Counted from the stretch's first letter, positions 50,743 to 60,391 are shown. The stretch: DNA of 64,000 nt from GCA-2709075 sp964492555 (GCA_964492555.1 CAZBKQ010000007.1:41517-105516), one strand, 5' to 3'. Numbers and translations are program-made. The notes: generated from the letters alone by a model not told the origin.

Positions 50743-52620
50743 TCAGGCCGCCGCGCTTGGCTCGATCACCCGTTCCGGCGGCAGATGGACGATGACGGTG
50801 GTGCCCTTGTTCGGTTCGCTTTCAATCTCCAGCGTGCCGTCGTGCATTTCCACCATCGATTTTACCAGCGGCAGCCCCAGGCCGACCCCTTCATTGGTTC
50901 CCGCCAGTTCGGGCTTGGCCTGAACGAACGGATGAATGACCTTGTCGAGCATGTCGGGCTCTATCCCGATGCCGGTATCGCAGACGAAAATACGGCAGCC
51001 GAACTCGCGGTCGATTTCGACGATGATCGATACCGTTCCCTGCTCGGGGGTGTATTTCACCGCGTTCGACAGTAGGTTCAGGATAATCTGTTTCATCATC
51101 CGTTCATCCGCGCGAACCAGAAGCGGCGCGTCGGGAAGCCGTTGAATGATCTTGACCATGCCGCGGTTGGCGCGGTCGGAAATCATCATCATGCAGCTAT
51201 CGATCACCTCAGTCAGATCCACTTCCGCCAGTGAGGGTCTGAGCTGACCCGCGACGATGCGGGACATGTCCAGAACGTCGCTGATGACATCGACCAGATG
51301 TTCGCCGGATTTCTTGATGTCGCTGACATAATCGACATATTGCTCCGCGCCGATCGGTCCGTGGACCTGTTCGCGCATCATGTCGGCGAAACCGATGATG
51401 GCGTTCAGCGGGGTGCGCAGTTCGTGGCTCATATTGGCGAGAAATTCGCTTTTCGCCCGGTCCGCCAGCACCGCCTCGTCGCGGGCGATACGCAATTTCC
51501 GCTCGCGTTCCGACAGCTCCGCCACCATGCTGTTGAACGCCGCAGACAGGCTGTGAAATTCACGCGGGGTCAGTCCGGCCGGAAGGGCGACCTGGGTGTC
51601 CAGCCGTCCGCCGGTTACCGCGACCGCGGCATCGTCTATGGCTTCGATCGGTTTCGACAGAAAGCGCGACAGCCAGAGGCTGACCAGGATTACCAGCAAC
51701 ATTGTCAGCAGCGCGATCAGCAGCGTCGTCTCCTGAACCTCGCCCACGCGGTGCCGCAATTCGGCGATCGGCTGCGGCACCATGACGCCCCAGCCGACGC
51801 CCGGAACCGACGTGTGCCCGGCGATCATGTCCGTCTTCATCGGTGGCGAATAAAATTCCGCAACGCCGGTTTCGCCGCGCATCATTTTTTGCACGACCGA
51901 GAGGGTGGAGGCGTCCTTGCCCGACTTTTGCCAGTCGCCGTTGGGATGCGCGATGACGATGCCCTGCGCATCGACGACCATTGAATGGCCCAGCTCGCCA
52001 AAGGCGATGCGTTTCTGTGCTTCGCGGATAAAGGCCGGGGTGATCATCCCGACCGCAATCGCGCCGTTGCTTGTCCGCATCAGCAGGAAGAAAAAGCTCT
52101 GACCTTCATTGCGGATGATGTTGGTCAATTTGACCTTTCCGGGCGCGGCGGGAATCAACCGCCGCATGAGCGCGAGATTTTCAGGCGTGGCCTCGCTCGG
52201 GTGTCCCTTCGGCGAATCAACCAGCGCCGCGATCTTTCGCCAATTGCCGTCATAGATGTTGAGATTGCAGAAACTCAGCGACTTGAGAAAACTGTCGTAT
52301 CCCATGTCGCTGCCGGAGGTCGACGCCGTTTCCGCCGCCACCCGGAAGCCCTGTTTGACGTCATCGGCATACCGTTTGAACACGCCGCTCAGATTATTCG
52401 CGATGATGAGATGTTTTTCCCGGACCAGCTGATATGCGTTTTCCAGCGCGGTGCGCTAGGTCCAGAGCGACAGAACGATGACGGGCAGGGCCGATACCAG
52501 AACCAGGGCAGCGAACAGAATCGTGTGCAGGCGAACGCCAAAACCCTTCGCGCCGGACGCGTCGGCGCGGTTATCGGATCCGGCCCGGCTGCGGTCAGTC
52601 GTCAATTCCGGTCTCTCCAT
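50743..52620 (-). pseudogene. Cache-domain sensor histidine kinase interrupted by an in-frame amber codon
   Basis: Read from ATG at 52620 the frame encodes a basic N-terminus and a membrane helix (VRLHTILFAALVLVSALPVI, about residues 29-48), then TAG at 52456-52458 (codon 55), then continues in the same frame with YQLVREKHLIIANNLS and a full kinase: double-Cache sensor, second helix, HAMP, HisKA with histidine in FLANMSHELRTP, and HATPase_c (NLLSNAVKYTPE, DTGIGI, GVGLGL). The part after the stop is open from GTG 52383, giving 546 residues, which would lack the first helix and leave the sensor in the cytoplasm. No response regulator lies beside it. gyrB converges on it. Confidence 0.8.
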
Positions 52621-52682
52621 GCTCGCCGGCTATTGTCCGGCAAGTCTGCTTGCGGTCGCCATCGCCCGCAAGGATCAAAAAC

Positions 52683-53213
52683 TCATTGATCCCGGCAGTC
52701 GCGGTTCCCCGTCGCCAACAGCTCAAAACTATCCCCCAACGCAGCGCACAAAACCACATCTTTAAGCTCTGGTGCAACAGTTCTGTAAAACCGGCGCGCG
52801 TTCCTGTTTCTCTTCAATACCGACCAGAACATCCATTTACCGCCGTTTTCCCGGCATGCGGCCGCGACGCCCCGGATCAATGCCCGTCCGACACCCCGCC
52901 GTCTGAAGCCGTCCTCGACATAGAGATCGGACATATAAACCCCGCGCGCAGCCCGGTCGGTGTCATATCCGGCGAAATAAAGCGCAAAACCGGCGGCCGC
53001 GCCGTCCACCTCCGCAAGCAGGACGCTGAAGGCCGGGTCTGGTCCAAAACCGTCGCGCAGCAAGGTATCGCGCGTCAGGCGCGATACCCGTCCGCCGTCA
53101 TGGAGGCTCAGCGCATGGACAAAGCGCACGATCGTATCCGCATCCTCCGCCGTGGCCGGCCGGACAACCGGCGGTTTCACCTCGCATGACGCGTTTCTGC
53201 TGAACAGGCCCAT
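52683..53213 (-). CDS. GNAT family N-acetyltransferase
   Basis: 176 residues with one GNAT domain: VRPATAEDADTIVRFVHAL at the start, SDLYVEDGFRRRGVGRALI with the acetyl-CoA loop RRRGVG, and MFWSVLKRNRNARRFYR (motif B). The substrate is not readable; the profile resembles amino-acid or amine acetyltransferases. It lies upstream of the broken kinase on the same strand, 62 bases away, and is divergent from the PBP gene. Confidence 0.85.
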   Translation of the reverse strand: MGLFSRNASCEVKPPVVRPATAEDADTIVRFVHALSLHDGGRVSRLTRDTLLRDGFGPDPAFSVLLAEVDGAAAGFALYFAGYDTDRAARGVYMSDLYVEDGFRRRGVGRALIRGVAAACRENGGKWMFWSVLKRNRNARRFYRTVAPELKDVVLCAALGDSFELLATGNRDCRDQ

Positions 53214-53292
53214 ACGCCATCATAGCGTCAAGCGCGGGTTCTCGCAGCATTCACGTGGGGCCGGGCGGAAGGTCCATAAACAAGGGCTTTTT

Positions 53293-55179
53293 ATGAATCG
53301 GCGCGATGCCCAAGATACGACCATGGTCAGGAAATCCGGTTCGAAGAAGCCCAGGAAGGCGCGCGGCGGCGGAAAAAAGGCGGGCGCGGGGCGTAAATCC
53401 GGCGCGCCGCTGCCCGAAAGCGCGGGCCGCCGACCCCTGTTGTCGCGGTTTCTCAGAACCACTTTCGTCATAGCAATCTGGGGCGCGCTGGCGCTGGGCG
53501 CGGTCATCGGCTGGTGCGCCTGGACCCTGCCGGACCTGGAAAAGCTGAATACGCCGTCGCGTCAGCCCAGCATTACCCTGATGGCGGCGGACGGTTCCGT
53601 CCTCGCGGCTTATGGTGATCTCTATGGCGGCAAGGCGGACTTTGCCGATATTCCGCCCTTTCTGGTCCAGGCGATCATCGCTACCGAGGACCGGCGTTTT
53701 TTCGATCATTCCGGGATCGATATCATCGGTATCCTGCGTGCCGCCTGGACGAATATCCGCGCCGGCCGTATCCGCCAGGGCGGCAGCACCCTGACCCAGC
53801 AGCTCGCAAAAAACCTGTTCCTGACCCCGGAAAGATCGTTAAAGCGCAAAATTCAGGAGGCGATGCTGGCTTACTGGCTGGAGGCGAAGTTCAGCAAGGA
53901 ACAGCTCTTCACCATCTATCTCAACCGGGTTTATCTCGGCTCCGGTACCTATGGGGTGTCCGCCGCCGCCCGGCGTTACTTCGCGCGCCCGGTAACCGCG
54001 ATCAATCTGCGTCAGGCATCGGTGATCGCGGGATTGCTGAAGGCGCCGACCCGCTATTCACCGTTGCGCAGCCGGCGCGCCGCCCTTCAGCGCGGCGATC
54101 AGGTGCTGGCGAATATGGTCGCGGCGGAATTCCTGTCCGCGGCGGATGCCGCCGCCGCGAAGCGTCAACCGCTGGACCTTGCGCCTCAGGCCGGGGCGCA
54201 GGTGCGCTATTTTGCGGATTGGGTGCTGGACCGCGCCGCCGGCTTCGTCGGACGCGCGGACCGCGACCTTATCGTCCTCACCACCTTGCGCCCCACGCTG
54301 CAATCGGCGGCAGAGAAGCGGATGACCGCCGCGCTCAATCCCCGGGCGCAAGCGCGCGGCGCCACGCAGGGCGCGCTGGTGACGCTGGATCGCGACGGGG
54401 CAATCCGCGCCATGATCGGCGGGCGGCAATATCGTGCCTCGCAATTCAACCGGGCGACACAGGCGCGCCGCCAGCCGGGGTCCGCGTTTAAACTGTTCGT
54501 CTATCTGGCGGCGCTGGAGGCGGGCGCTTCCCCCGGCGATGCGATAGAGGACAGGCCGGTGTCGATCGGCACCTGGGCGCCGCGCAACTATGACGGCAGG
54601 TTCCGGGGCCGGGTGTCGCTGGCCGAGGCCCTGTCGGAGTCGCTTAATGCCGCGGCGGTGCGGCTGTCGGAAAAGACCGGGCGGCGGCGGGTCGTCGCGA
54701 TGGCGGAACGGTTGGGCATCACCACCCCGCTGAAGGCGCACCCCAGCGTCGCGCTCGGCGCCAGCGAGGTCACCCTGCTGGAACTGACTTCGGCTTTTGG
54801 CGTTCTCGCCAATGAAGGATACGCCGCCTGGCCATACGGCATTCTGGAAATCAGCGATTCCGCCGGCAATCTGCTTTATCGCCGGACCGGCGCCGCGGGC
54901 AGGTTACTGGATCCACCGGTGGTGCGGGATATGACGGCAATGCTGGAACGTGTCGTGGCGTCGGGGACCGGCCGCGCCGCGCGTCTGCCGGTTCGCGCGG
55001 CGGGAAAGACCGGCACCAGCCAGGATTTCCGCGATGCCTGGTTTGTCGGTTTTGCCAGGGGGATGACGACGGGGGTCTGGATCGGCAACGACGCGGCCAA
55101 GCCGATGAACAAAATCACCGGCGGGTCGATCCCGGCGCGCCTGTGGCGCGATTATATGCGGGACGCGGTTACGAGATAA
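53293..55179 (+). CDS. Bifunctional penicillin-binding protein, PBP1A family
   Basis: 628 residues. A very basic N-terminal tail (KPRKARGGGKKAGAGRK) and one membrane helix (about 58-80) precede a glycosyltransferase 51 domain (AIIATEDRRFFDHSGID, RQGGSTLTQQLAKNLFL) and a transpeptidase domain with SxxK in PGSAFKLFVYL, SxN in SESLNAAAVRL, and AAGKTGTSQDFRDAWFVGF. It polymerises and cross-links peptidoglycan. ATG at 53293 is chosen; ATG at 53323 is possible and the frame runs further up into the divergent gene. Confidence 0.92.
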   Translation: MNRRDAQDTTMVRKSGSKKPRKARGGGKKAGAGRKSGAPLPESAGRRPLLSRFLRTTFVIAIWGALALGAVIGWCAWTLPDLEKLNTPSRQPSITLMAADGSVLAAYGDLYGGKADFADIPPFLVQAIIATEDRRFFDHSGIDIIGILRAAWTNIRAGRIRQGGSTLTQQLAKNLFLTPERSLKRKIQEAMLAYWLEAKFSKEQLFTIYLNRVYLGSGTYGVSAAARRYFARPVTAINLRQASVIAGLLKAPTRYSPLRSRRAALQRGDQVLANMVAAEFLSAADAAAAKRQPLDLAPQAGAQVRYFADWVLDRAAGFVGRADRDLIVLTTLRPTLQSAAEKRMTAALNPRAQARGATQGALVTLDRDGAIRAMIGGRQYRASQFNRATQARRQPGSAFKLFVYLAALEAGASPGDAIEDRPVSIGTWAPRNYDGRFRGRVSLAEALSESLNAAAVRLSEKTGRRRVVAMAERLGITTPLKAHPSVALGASEVTLLELTSAFGVLANEGYAAWPYGILEISDSAGNLLYRRTGAAGRLLDPPVVRDMTAMLERVVASGTGRAARLPVRAAGKTGTSQDFRDAWFVGFARGMTTGVWIGNDAAKPMNKITGGSIPARLWRDYMRDAVTR

Positions 55180-55231
55180 TCAGCGGCCCCTCCCTCGCCC
55201 GCTTGCGCCATATCCTGTATAGAGCGCGCTT

Positions 55232-56149
55232 ATGTCCGGTTCCGAACCCTCCACGACGGCGTTGCGCCGCGCGCTGCCGCTCCTGCTGCTGTTGGCCATC
55301 GGCGCGTTGTGGGGGCTGTTTTTCGTTCTGATCAAACAGGCGGTCTCCGGCGGGGTTCATCCGGTCAATTATGTGTTCTGGTTCACCCTGATCGCGGGCG
55401 GGCTGCTGATCGGCGGGTGTCTGGTCCGCGGTGTGCGCCTGTCCGTCCAGCGCACGCATCTATCGTACTATTTCCGGATCGGGCTGATCCGCTTTTCCAT
55501 TGCCAATATTTTCTTCTATGCGGCGCAGGGAAAGCTGCCGGTCGGCGTCGCCGCGGTGGTCATGGCGTTCACCCCGATCTTCACCTATGCGATCAGCCTG
55601 TTGCTGCGGGTCGATCCGTTCGCCTGGCTGCGTTTTGCCGGTATACTTCTCGGCGTCGCCGGGGTGATGCTGATCGTTATCCCGAAGTCGAGCCTGCCCG
55701 ATCCGTCATTGACCATCTATGTGTTTATCTGTTTCGGCGCGCCGCTGCTGCACGCGCTCGGCTATGTGTTGCTGTCGGAAAAATCGCGGCCGAAAAATGT
55801 CGATTCGATGATGATCGGCGGCGGCACGCTGCTTGCCGCCTCGGCCATGTCCTGCGTCATTGCGCTGGTCTGGGGCGAATGGGCGCTGATCGTGCCGCCG
55901 TTCGGCCCGGTGCAGATCGCGATGCTGACCCATGCGGCGCTGGCTGCGCTTAATTTTTACATGATTTTCGAGCTGATCCGTATCGCCGGACCGACCTATA
56001 TGAGCCAGTCGAGCAATCTCGCCCTCGGGTTCGGGGTGTTTTTCGGTTGGCTGATTTTCGGCGAACTGCCCAGTGTCTGGGTTTGGGGCGCGATTGTGCT
56101 GATCCTCGCGGGGGTCGCCCTGGTTAACGCGCAACAGGGAAAGAAATAA
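55232..56149 (+). CDS. EamA/DMT family transporter
   Basis: 305 residues with about ten hydrophobic helices in two EamA repeats. The first begins LLLLLAIGALWGLFFVLIKQAV, the second ALGYVLLSEKSRP and onwards; LPVGVAAVVMAFTPIFTYAISLLL is typical of the family. DMT proteins export or import metabolites such as amino acids; substrate unknown. It follows the PBP gene by 52 bases and converges with the YcgN gene three bases later. Confidence 0.88.
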   Translation: MSGSEPSTTALRRALPLLLLLAIGALWGLFFVLIKQAVSGGVHPVNYVFWFTLIAGGLLIGGCLVRGVRLSVQRTHLSYYFRIGLIRFSIANIFFYAAQGKLPVGVAAVVMAFTPIFTYAISLLLRVDPFAWLRFAGILLGVAGVMLIVIPKSSLPDPSLTIYVFICFGAPLLHALGYVLLSEKSRPKNVDSMMIGGGTLLAASAMSCVIALVWGEWALIVPPFGPVQIAMLTHAALAALNFYMIFELIRIAGPTYMSQSSNLALGFGVFFGWLIFGELPSVWVWGAIVLILAGVALVNAQQGKK

Positions 56150-56152
56150 ACC

Positions 56153-56599
56153 TCACTCCGCCCAGGTGACGATACGGTCTTCGGGATCGTCACCGCGCTG
56201 TTCCGGCACGGTGCGGCCGCGCACTGATATGCCGGCCTGATGCACGGTTTCCGGATCGCCCGATACCAGCGGATGCCACCATTCAAGCTTCTTGCCTTCC
56301 GACAGCAGACGATAGGCGCAGCTCTTCGGCATCCATTTCAGCGCCGCGATATTCTCCGGCTTCAGGATGATGCAATCCGGTACTTTTTTCTGGCGGTTGG
56401 CGTAGTCGGTGCACAGGCACTGGCCGGGATCCAGCAGCCGGCAGGCGATATCGGTAAAGGCGATGTCGCCGGTGTCTTCATCCTCCAGCTTCAAGAGGCA
56501 GCATTTGCCGCACCCGTCGCAAAGCGACTCCCATTCCCCGACCGACATGTCTTTGAGAGACTTGGTCTCCCAGAAGGGCCGCGCACCGTCGCCGTTCAT
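56153..56599 (-). CDS. YcgN family cysteine cluster protein (UPF0260)
   Basis: 148 residues. The N-terminal part has WESLCDGCGKCCLLKLEDED (C-x2-C-x2-CC), then ACRLLDPGQCLCTDYANRQKKVPDCIIL and MPKSCAYRLL, the cysteine pattern of the PF03692 zinc or iron-sulfur cluster family. HPLVSGDPETVHQAGISVRG closes it as in E. coli YcgN. The function is not known. It lies four bases after the SCO1-like gene on the same strand. Confidence 0.9.
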   Translation of the reverse strand: MNGDGARPFWETKSLKDMSVGEWESLCDGCGKCCLLKLEDEDTGDIAFTDIACRLLDPGQCLCTDYANRQKKVPDCIILKPENIAALKWMPKSCAYRLLSEGKKLEWWHPLVSGDPETVHQAGISVRGRTVPEQRGDDPEDRIVTWAE

Positions 56600-56603
56600 G
56601 CGG

Positions 56604-57215
56604 TCAGAAATGCTTGCGCAGTTCCGCCGCCATTTGCGACGGCTGGGTCTGGTGCGAGAAATGGGTGACGTATTTACCGTCCCGGTCCATCAGAAAAACG
56701 ATGGAGGAATGATCCATCAGATAGTCCTTGCCGGTCCCGCCTTCGGGGTTTTCCGCCTTGCGGTAATAAACGCGCCAGGCGCGCGCGGCCTGCTTGACCT
56801 GTTCGGCGGTGCCGGTCAGCCCGATAAGGCCGGGATAAAAATTGGCGACATATTCCTTCAGAAGCGCCGGCGTGTCGCGCTCCGGGTCCACGGTGACGAA
56901 CAATGGTTGAACCGCTTTCGCCTTATCACCGATATCGGTGAGCGCGACGCTCATCACCTGAAGCGCCGTCGGGCAGACGTCGGGGCAATAGCTGTATCCG
57001 AAATAGATCAGCTGGAACTTTCCCTTGAAATCTGCCTCTGTCCGCGCGACCCCGTTATGATCGGTCAGGGAAAAGGGACCGCCGATCTTGGCGATGCCGC
57101 TGGTCCCGGGGCGGCGTCCGTCGGGGGAAAGAAATCCGTACTGCCACGCAAACAGTGTCCCGATAACGCCGACGGATACGAATATCGCGGCGATGCGCAG
57201 AATCTTCATATTCAT
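56604..57215 (-). CDS. senC: SCO1/SenC family copper chaperone
   Basis: 203 residues. An N-terminal helix (ILRIAAIFVSVGVIGTLFA) anchors a thioredoxin-fold domain outside the membrane. The copper site is YSYCPDVCPT (CxxxC) with a histidine in YLMDHSSIVFL. FVTVDPERDTPALLKEYV is the family signature. Sco proteins deliver copper to the CuA centre of cytochrome oxidase and in purple bacteria SenC affects RegB signalling. ATG at 57215 follows AGGAGA. regB and regA lie 3-5 kb away. Confidence 0.92.
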   Translation of the reverse strand: MNMKILRIAAIFVSVGVIGTLFAWQYGFLSPDGRRPGTSGIAKIGGPFSLTDHNGVARTEADFKGKFQLIYFGYSYCPDVCPTALQVMSVALTDIGDKAKAVQPLFVTVDPERDTPALLKEYVANFYPGLIGLTGTAEQVKQAARAWRVYYRKAENPEGGTGKDYLMDHSSIVFLMDRDGKYVTHFSHQTQPSQMAAELRKHF

Positions 57216-57375
57216 CTTGTCCGGTTCTCCTGCTTGCGTGGGCGTGTCGAGGCACCAGATATAGGGCGCAATGACGCCGCGCGCCAGCATGACCGTCAAG
57301 CGGATTGTGCGTGTGCGGGGGGCGCTGTTAGTCTAAGAGCCGACAGTACGGTTAAATGGCAGGTATCCCGTTAGA

Positions 57376-57957
57376 ATGACTATGCGTTTTAATTCCAACT
57401 TGCTGATGGCGGCGCTCGTGGCGCTGGGCGCGATGCTCTGTATCGCCGTTCCCGCGCGCGCGGATATTGATTTGTTTACCGAACATCCCCTGTTTGTCGC
57501 CATTGATAATCAGGACAGCGCCAAAATAGATCTGCTTCTGCATCGGGGCGCGCCGGCCGATTTTCAGAACAGCAAAGGTAAAACTGGCCTGATCGTCGGG
57601 GCGGAACGCGGCAATGCCGCCATTGTGGAGGTTTTTATCAAGCACAAGGCGGCGCTCAACGGGCGCGACACGCTCGGCAATACGCCGGCCTTTTACGCCG
57701 CGCGGAACGGCAATCTGGAAATATTGGAACTTCTTGCCGATGCCGGCGCGAATATCAATATAGAAAACCGTCAGGGCGTAACCCCCCTGATCGCCGCCGC
57801 GTCCAACGGCCGGCTGGCTGCTATACAATTTCTTATGGAACGGAAAGCCGACGTCGCGGCGACTGATTTTACCGGCCGTACAGCCTTGATGTGGGCGGAA
57901 AGAAACAATCATGCACGGGTTGCCCGCTTTATGCGTTCCTCGGGTGTGCGTGAATAA
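57376..57957 (+). CDS. Secreted ankyrin-repeat protein
   Basis: 193 residues. A signal peptide (LLMAALVALGAMLCIAV, cleavage near ARA-DI) is followed by about five ankyrin repeats: HPLFVAIDNQDSAKIDLLLHRGA, then GKTGLIVGAERGNAAIVEVFI, GNTPAFYAARNGNLEILELLADAG, GVTPLIAAASNGRLAAIQFLM and GRTALMWAERNNHARVARFM (consecutive 33-residue units). Ankyrin repeats bind proteins. It lies 160 bases from the divergent SCO1-like gene; no motif for an enzyme is present. Confidence 0.85.
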   Translation: MTMRFNSNLLMAALVALGAMLCIAVPARADIDLFTEHPLFVAIDNQDSAKIDLLLHRGAPADFQNSKGKTGLIVGAERGNAAIVEVFIKHKAALNGRDTLGNTPAFYAARNGNLEILELLADAGANINIENRQGVTPLIAAASNGRLAAIQFLMERKADVAATDFTGRTALMWAERNNHARVARFMRSSGVRE

Positions 57958-58020
57958 GGCGCCTCAAACGGCAATGGCGGGATGACACCGGATCAGTACT
58001 AGCTGGCGCCCCTGGTCCTG

Positions 58021-58776
58021 TTGGCGGCGCTCGCCCTTGATCTGGCCGTCGGCGCATTGCCGCCCTGGCGCGCGCTTGCCGATTGCCCCGACCGGCTGAT
58101 TTCCGGACTTTGCGGGTGGCTTGCCCGCAAGCTCGACCGGCCGGCACGCGGCCTCGCCGCGCTGCGATGGCGGGGCGCGATCGTGAGCCTTTCCCTGCTG
58201 GCGATCGGCGGCGTCGCCGGTTGGGCGGCTCAGGCAATTCTTGTTCCCCTGACCGGCGTTACCGCGGCGACGTTTTTGTTGGTGTTGCCCGTTTTGCGGC
58301 CCCGCCGGGCGCTGGACGCGTTGCGCGGCGGCGGGACCCGCCCGACCGCGACCGGGTGGACGGTTTTGGTGGAAAATACGCTGGGTGGGGTGTTCTGGTT
58401 TTCTATATTGGGTGCGCCCGGGCTCTATGCCGCCGCCGCGGTTTTTGCCGCTGCCCGCGCGCTTGCCGATGGCGGGTCGGACAAAAACGCTTTCGGTTTC
58501 ATCCCGTCCCGTCTGGCGGATGTCCTTGCCCTTTTTCCATCGTTATTGGCGTGGCCGCTGGCCGCCGCCGCCGCGATATTTGTTCCCGGGGCCAATCCCG
58601 GCGCAGCACTGTCAGCCGGTTTGTCCGGTTGGTATCGGCCCGGTTTCCGGCAGACGGAGGTGTTTCTGGCGGCGCAGGGTGTCGCCGGTGTCGCGCGCGG
58701 CCGGTGGCTGGTTTCGCTGATATTGCTGCTTATGATGGCCGGGCTTGCGGGGCTCTCCCTCGCGCTTCACGGATAG
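58021..58776 (+). CDS. CobD/CbiB-like membrane protein
   Basis: 251 residues with four or five hydrophobic segments. ALDLAVGALPPWRALADCPDRLI and the later ENTLGGVFWFSILGAPG and FIPSRLADVLALFPSLLAWPLAAAA recall the CobD/CbiB family of adenosylcobinamide-phosphate synthases, though weakly. No other cobalamin gene is in the window, so function is doubtful. The start is TTG at 58021; an ATG at 57982 is in frame but a TAG at 58000-58002 separates it. It ends in TAG at 58774-58776. Confidence 0.6.
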   Translation: MAALALDLAVGALPPWRALADCPDRLISGLCGWLARKLDRPARGLAALRWRGAIVSLSLLAIGGVAGWAAQAILVPLTGVTAATFLLVLPVLRPRRALDALRGGGTRPTATGWTVLVENTLGGVFWFSILGAPGLYAAAAVFAAARALADGGSDKNAFGFIPSRLADVLALFPSLLAWPLAAAAAIFVPGANPGAALSAGLSGWYRPGFRQTEVFLAAQGVAGVARGRWLVSLILLLMMAGLAGLSLALHG

Positions 58777-58784
58777 CCGGCCGG

Positions 58785-59651
58785 TTATTCCCCGATCTGC
58801 ATCAGTAGCCCGTGCCGCCGCGCGATGCGGAAGGTGCCGAGGAATATCGCGAGCCCGGCCGCGAGAAAGAGTGCGTTCAGCCCGACCGCGTTGAAAAACA
58901 GGTCGGTACGGAAAACACCCTCGGCGAGCGCCGCCCGCATGCCTTCGAACACATGGGCCGACGGCAACGCCCAGGCGATCGGTTGCAGCCAGTCCGGCAA
59001 TATGGCGATCGGGTAATAGATCCCGCTGATCGGCGCGACGAGAAAGATACCCACCCAGGCAAGGCTTTCCGCCCCCAATCCGTAACGCAGCACCATTGCG
59101 GATACGGCGAGACCGATTGCCGCGCCGAAAATCATCAGATTGAAGAAGAACGCGACCAGTGGCAGACCCATCTCGAATATCGAAAAATGATAGAGCGGAA
59201 TGGCCAGCAACGCCGCCGGCAGCACGCCGATCACCGTCCGGATTAGGCTGATGACGATCAGCGACAGCGCCCACTCATAAGGGCGCAGCGGGCTGGCAAA
59301 TAGCTGCGCGAGATTGCGCGACCACATTTCCTCCAGAAACGAAACCGCGACCCCGATATTGCTGCGGAACATCACGTCCCAGAGCAGCACCGCCGCGATC
59401 AGCACACCGCCGGCGCGCAGGATCTCCGACGATGCGTTGAGAAGAAACTCGGTCATAAACCCCCAGAGGATCATCTGCATGATCGGCCAGTAGGCGAGCT
59501 CCACAATCCGGATCCAGCCACTGCGGATCAGATAGACGTAGCGGCGGACCATCGCGGCGATCCGGCGGGGCGAAAATCCGGTATCGGGCATCTGGTCGAC
59601 AGCCGGTTCTCCGGGCCGGATAACGCGTTCGCCGGTGCTTTTCCCGCTCAT
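58785..59651 (-). CDS. ABC-2 type exporter permease
   Basis: 288 residues with about six helices. A soluble N-terminus (residues 1-50) leads into YWPIMQMILWGFMTEFLL, then helices ending in LGTFRIARRHGLLMQIGE. The pattern MFRSNIGVAVSFLEEMWSRNLAQLFASPLRPYEWA is typical of ABC-2 permeases. It overlaps its ATPase by four bases (ATGA). The pair could export a lipid, polysaccharide or drug. Confidence 0.88.
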   Translation of the reverse strand: MSGKSTGERVIRPGEPAVDQMPDTGFSPRRIAAMVRRYVYLIRSGWIRIVELAYWPIMQMILWGFMTEFLLNASSEILRAGGVLIAAVLLWDVMFRSNIGVAVSFLEEMWSRNLAQLFASPLRPYEWALSLIVISLIRTVIGVLPAALLAIPLYHFSIFEMGLPLVAFFFNLMIFGAAIGLAVSAMVLRYGLGAESLAWVGIFLVAPISGIYYPIAILPDWLQPIAWALPSAHVFEGMRAALAEGVFRTDLFFNAVGLNALFLAAGLAIFLGTFRIARRHGLLMQIGE

Positions 59652-60391
59652 GCCGCGTCCGCCTCTTCCGACCGGGCGATATCCAGGAAGACCTGTTCCA
59701 GCGTCTCGCGGCCATACTTCGCGACCAGAGCCGCCGGGCTGTCGCGATCGACAATCCGCCCTGTTTTCATCATCAGCACCGTATCGCCCATGCGTTCGAC
59801 CTCGGCCATATTGTGAGAGGCCAGCAGGATCGTCGCGCCGGTAATATCGCGATAGGCCTCCAGATAGCCGCGCACCCAGTCCGCCGTGTCGGGATCGAGT
59901 GACGCCGTCGGTTCATCCAGCAACAGCAGGGCGGGCGCGTTGATCAGCGCCTTGGCCAGTGCGACGCGGGTTCCCTGGCCGGATGACAATTTTCCCGTCG
60001 GCCGGTCGATAAAATCGCCCAGTGCAAGCTCTTCGCAGAGCTGGCCGATCCGGCGGCCGGGGTCGCGGATACCGTAAAGCCGCGCGAAAACGTCGAGATT
60101 CTGCCGGACGGTCAGCCGTTTCGGCAGATCGACATAGGGCGATCCGAAATTCATCCGCGCAAGAACGCGGGAGCGCGCGGCCGGCATTTCTTCGCCCATC
60201 ACGGCGATCTTTCCCGCGCTGGGCGTCAGGAGCCCCAACAGCATTGAGATCGTGGTGGTTTTACCCGCGCCGTTGCCACCCAGAAGCGCGGTGATCGAAC
60301 CGGCGGCAACACGGAAGGATATATCGTCTACGGCAACGGTTTCGCCATAAATCTTGCTCAGGCCGGACACGTCGATAGCGGTTGATGTCAT
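59648..60391 (-). CDS. ABC-2 exporter ATP-binding protein
   Basis: 247 residues. Walker A is LLGGNGAGKTTTISML, the Q-loop lies in ARMNFGSPYVDLPKRLT, the signature is KLSSGQGTRVALAKAL and Walker B is LLLLDEPTASLD, with the switch histidine in LASHNMAEVE. It drives the partner permease. It is divergent from regB with 95 bases between. Confidence 0.93.
   Translation of the reverse strand: MTSTAIDVSGLSKIYGETVAVDDISFRVAAGSITALLGGNGAGKTTTISMLLGLLTPSAGKIAVMGEEMPAARSRVLARMNFGSPYVDLPKRLTVRQNLDVFARLYGIRDPGRRIGQLCEELALGDFIDRPTGKLSSGQGTRVALAKALINAPALLLLDEPTASLDPDTADWVRGYLEAYRDITGATILLASHNMAEVERMGDTVLMMKTGRIVDRDSPAALVAKYGRETLEQVFLDIARSEEADAA

Noticed and set aside
50731..58002. Genome-wide reassignment of UAG, suggested by two in-frame amber codons (52456 and 58000).
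   Set aside because: UAG is the natural stop of fur (5827), the hydroxyacid dehydrogenase (34876), gyrB (50731), the CobD-like gene (58774) and the HprK-like gene (63314), each at the expected length. So the two cases are local nonsense codons or errors, not recoding.
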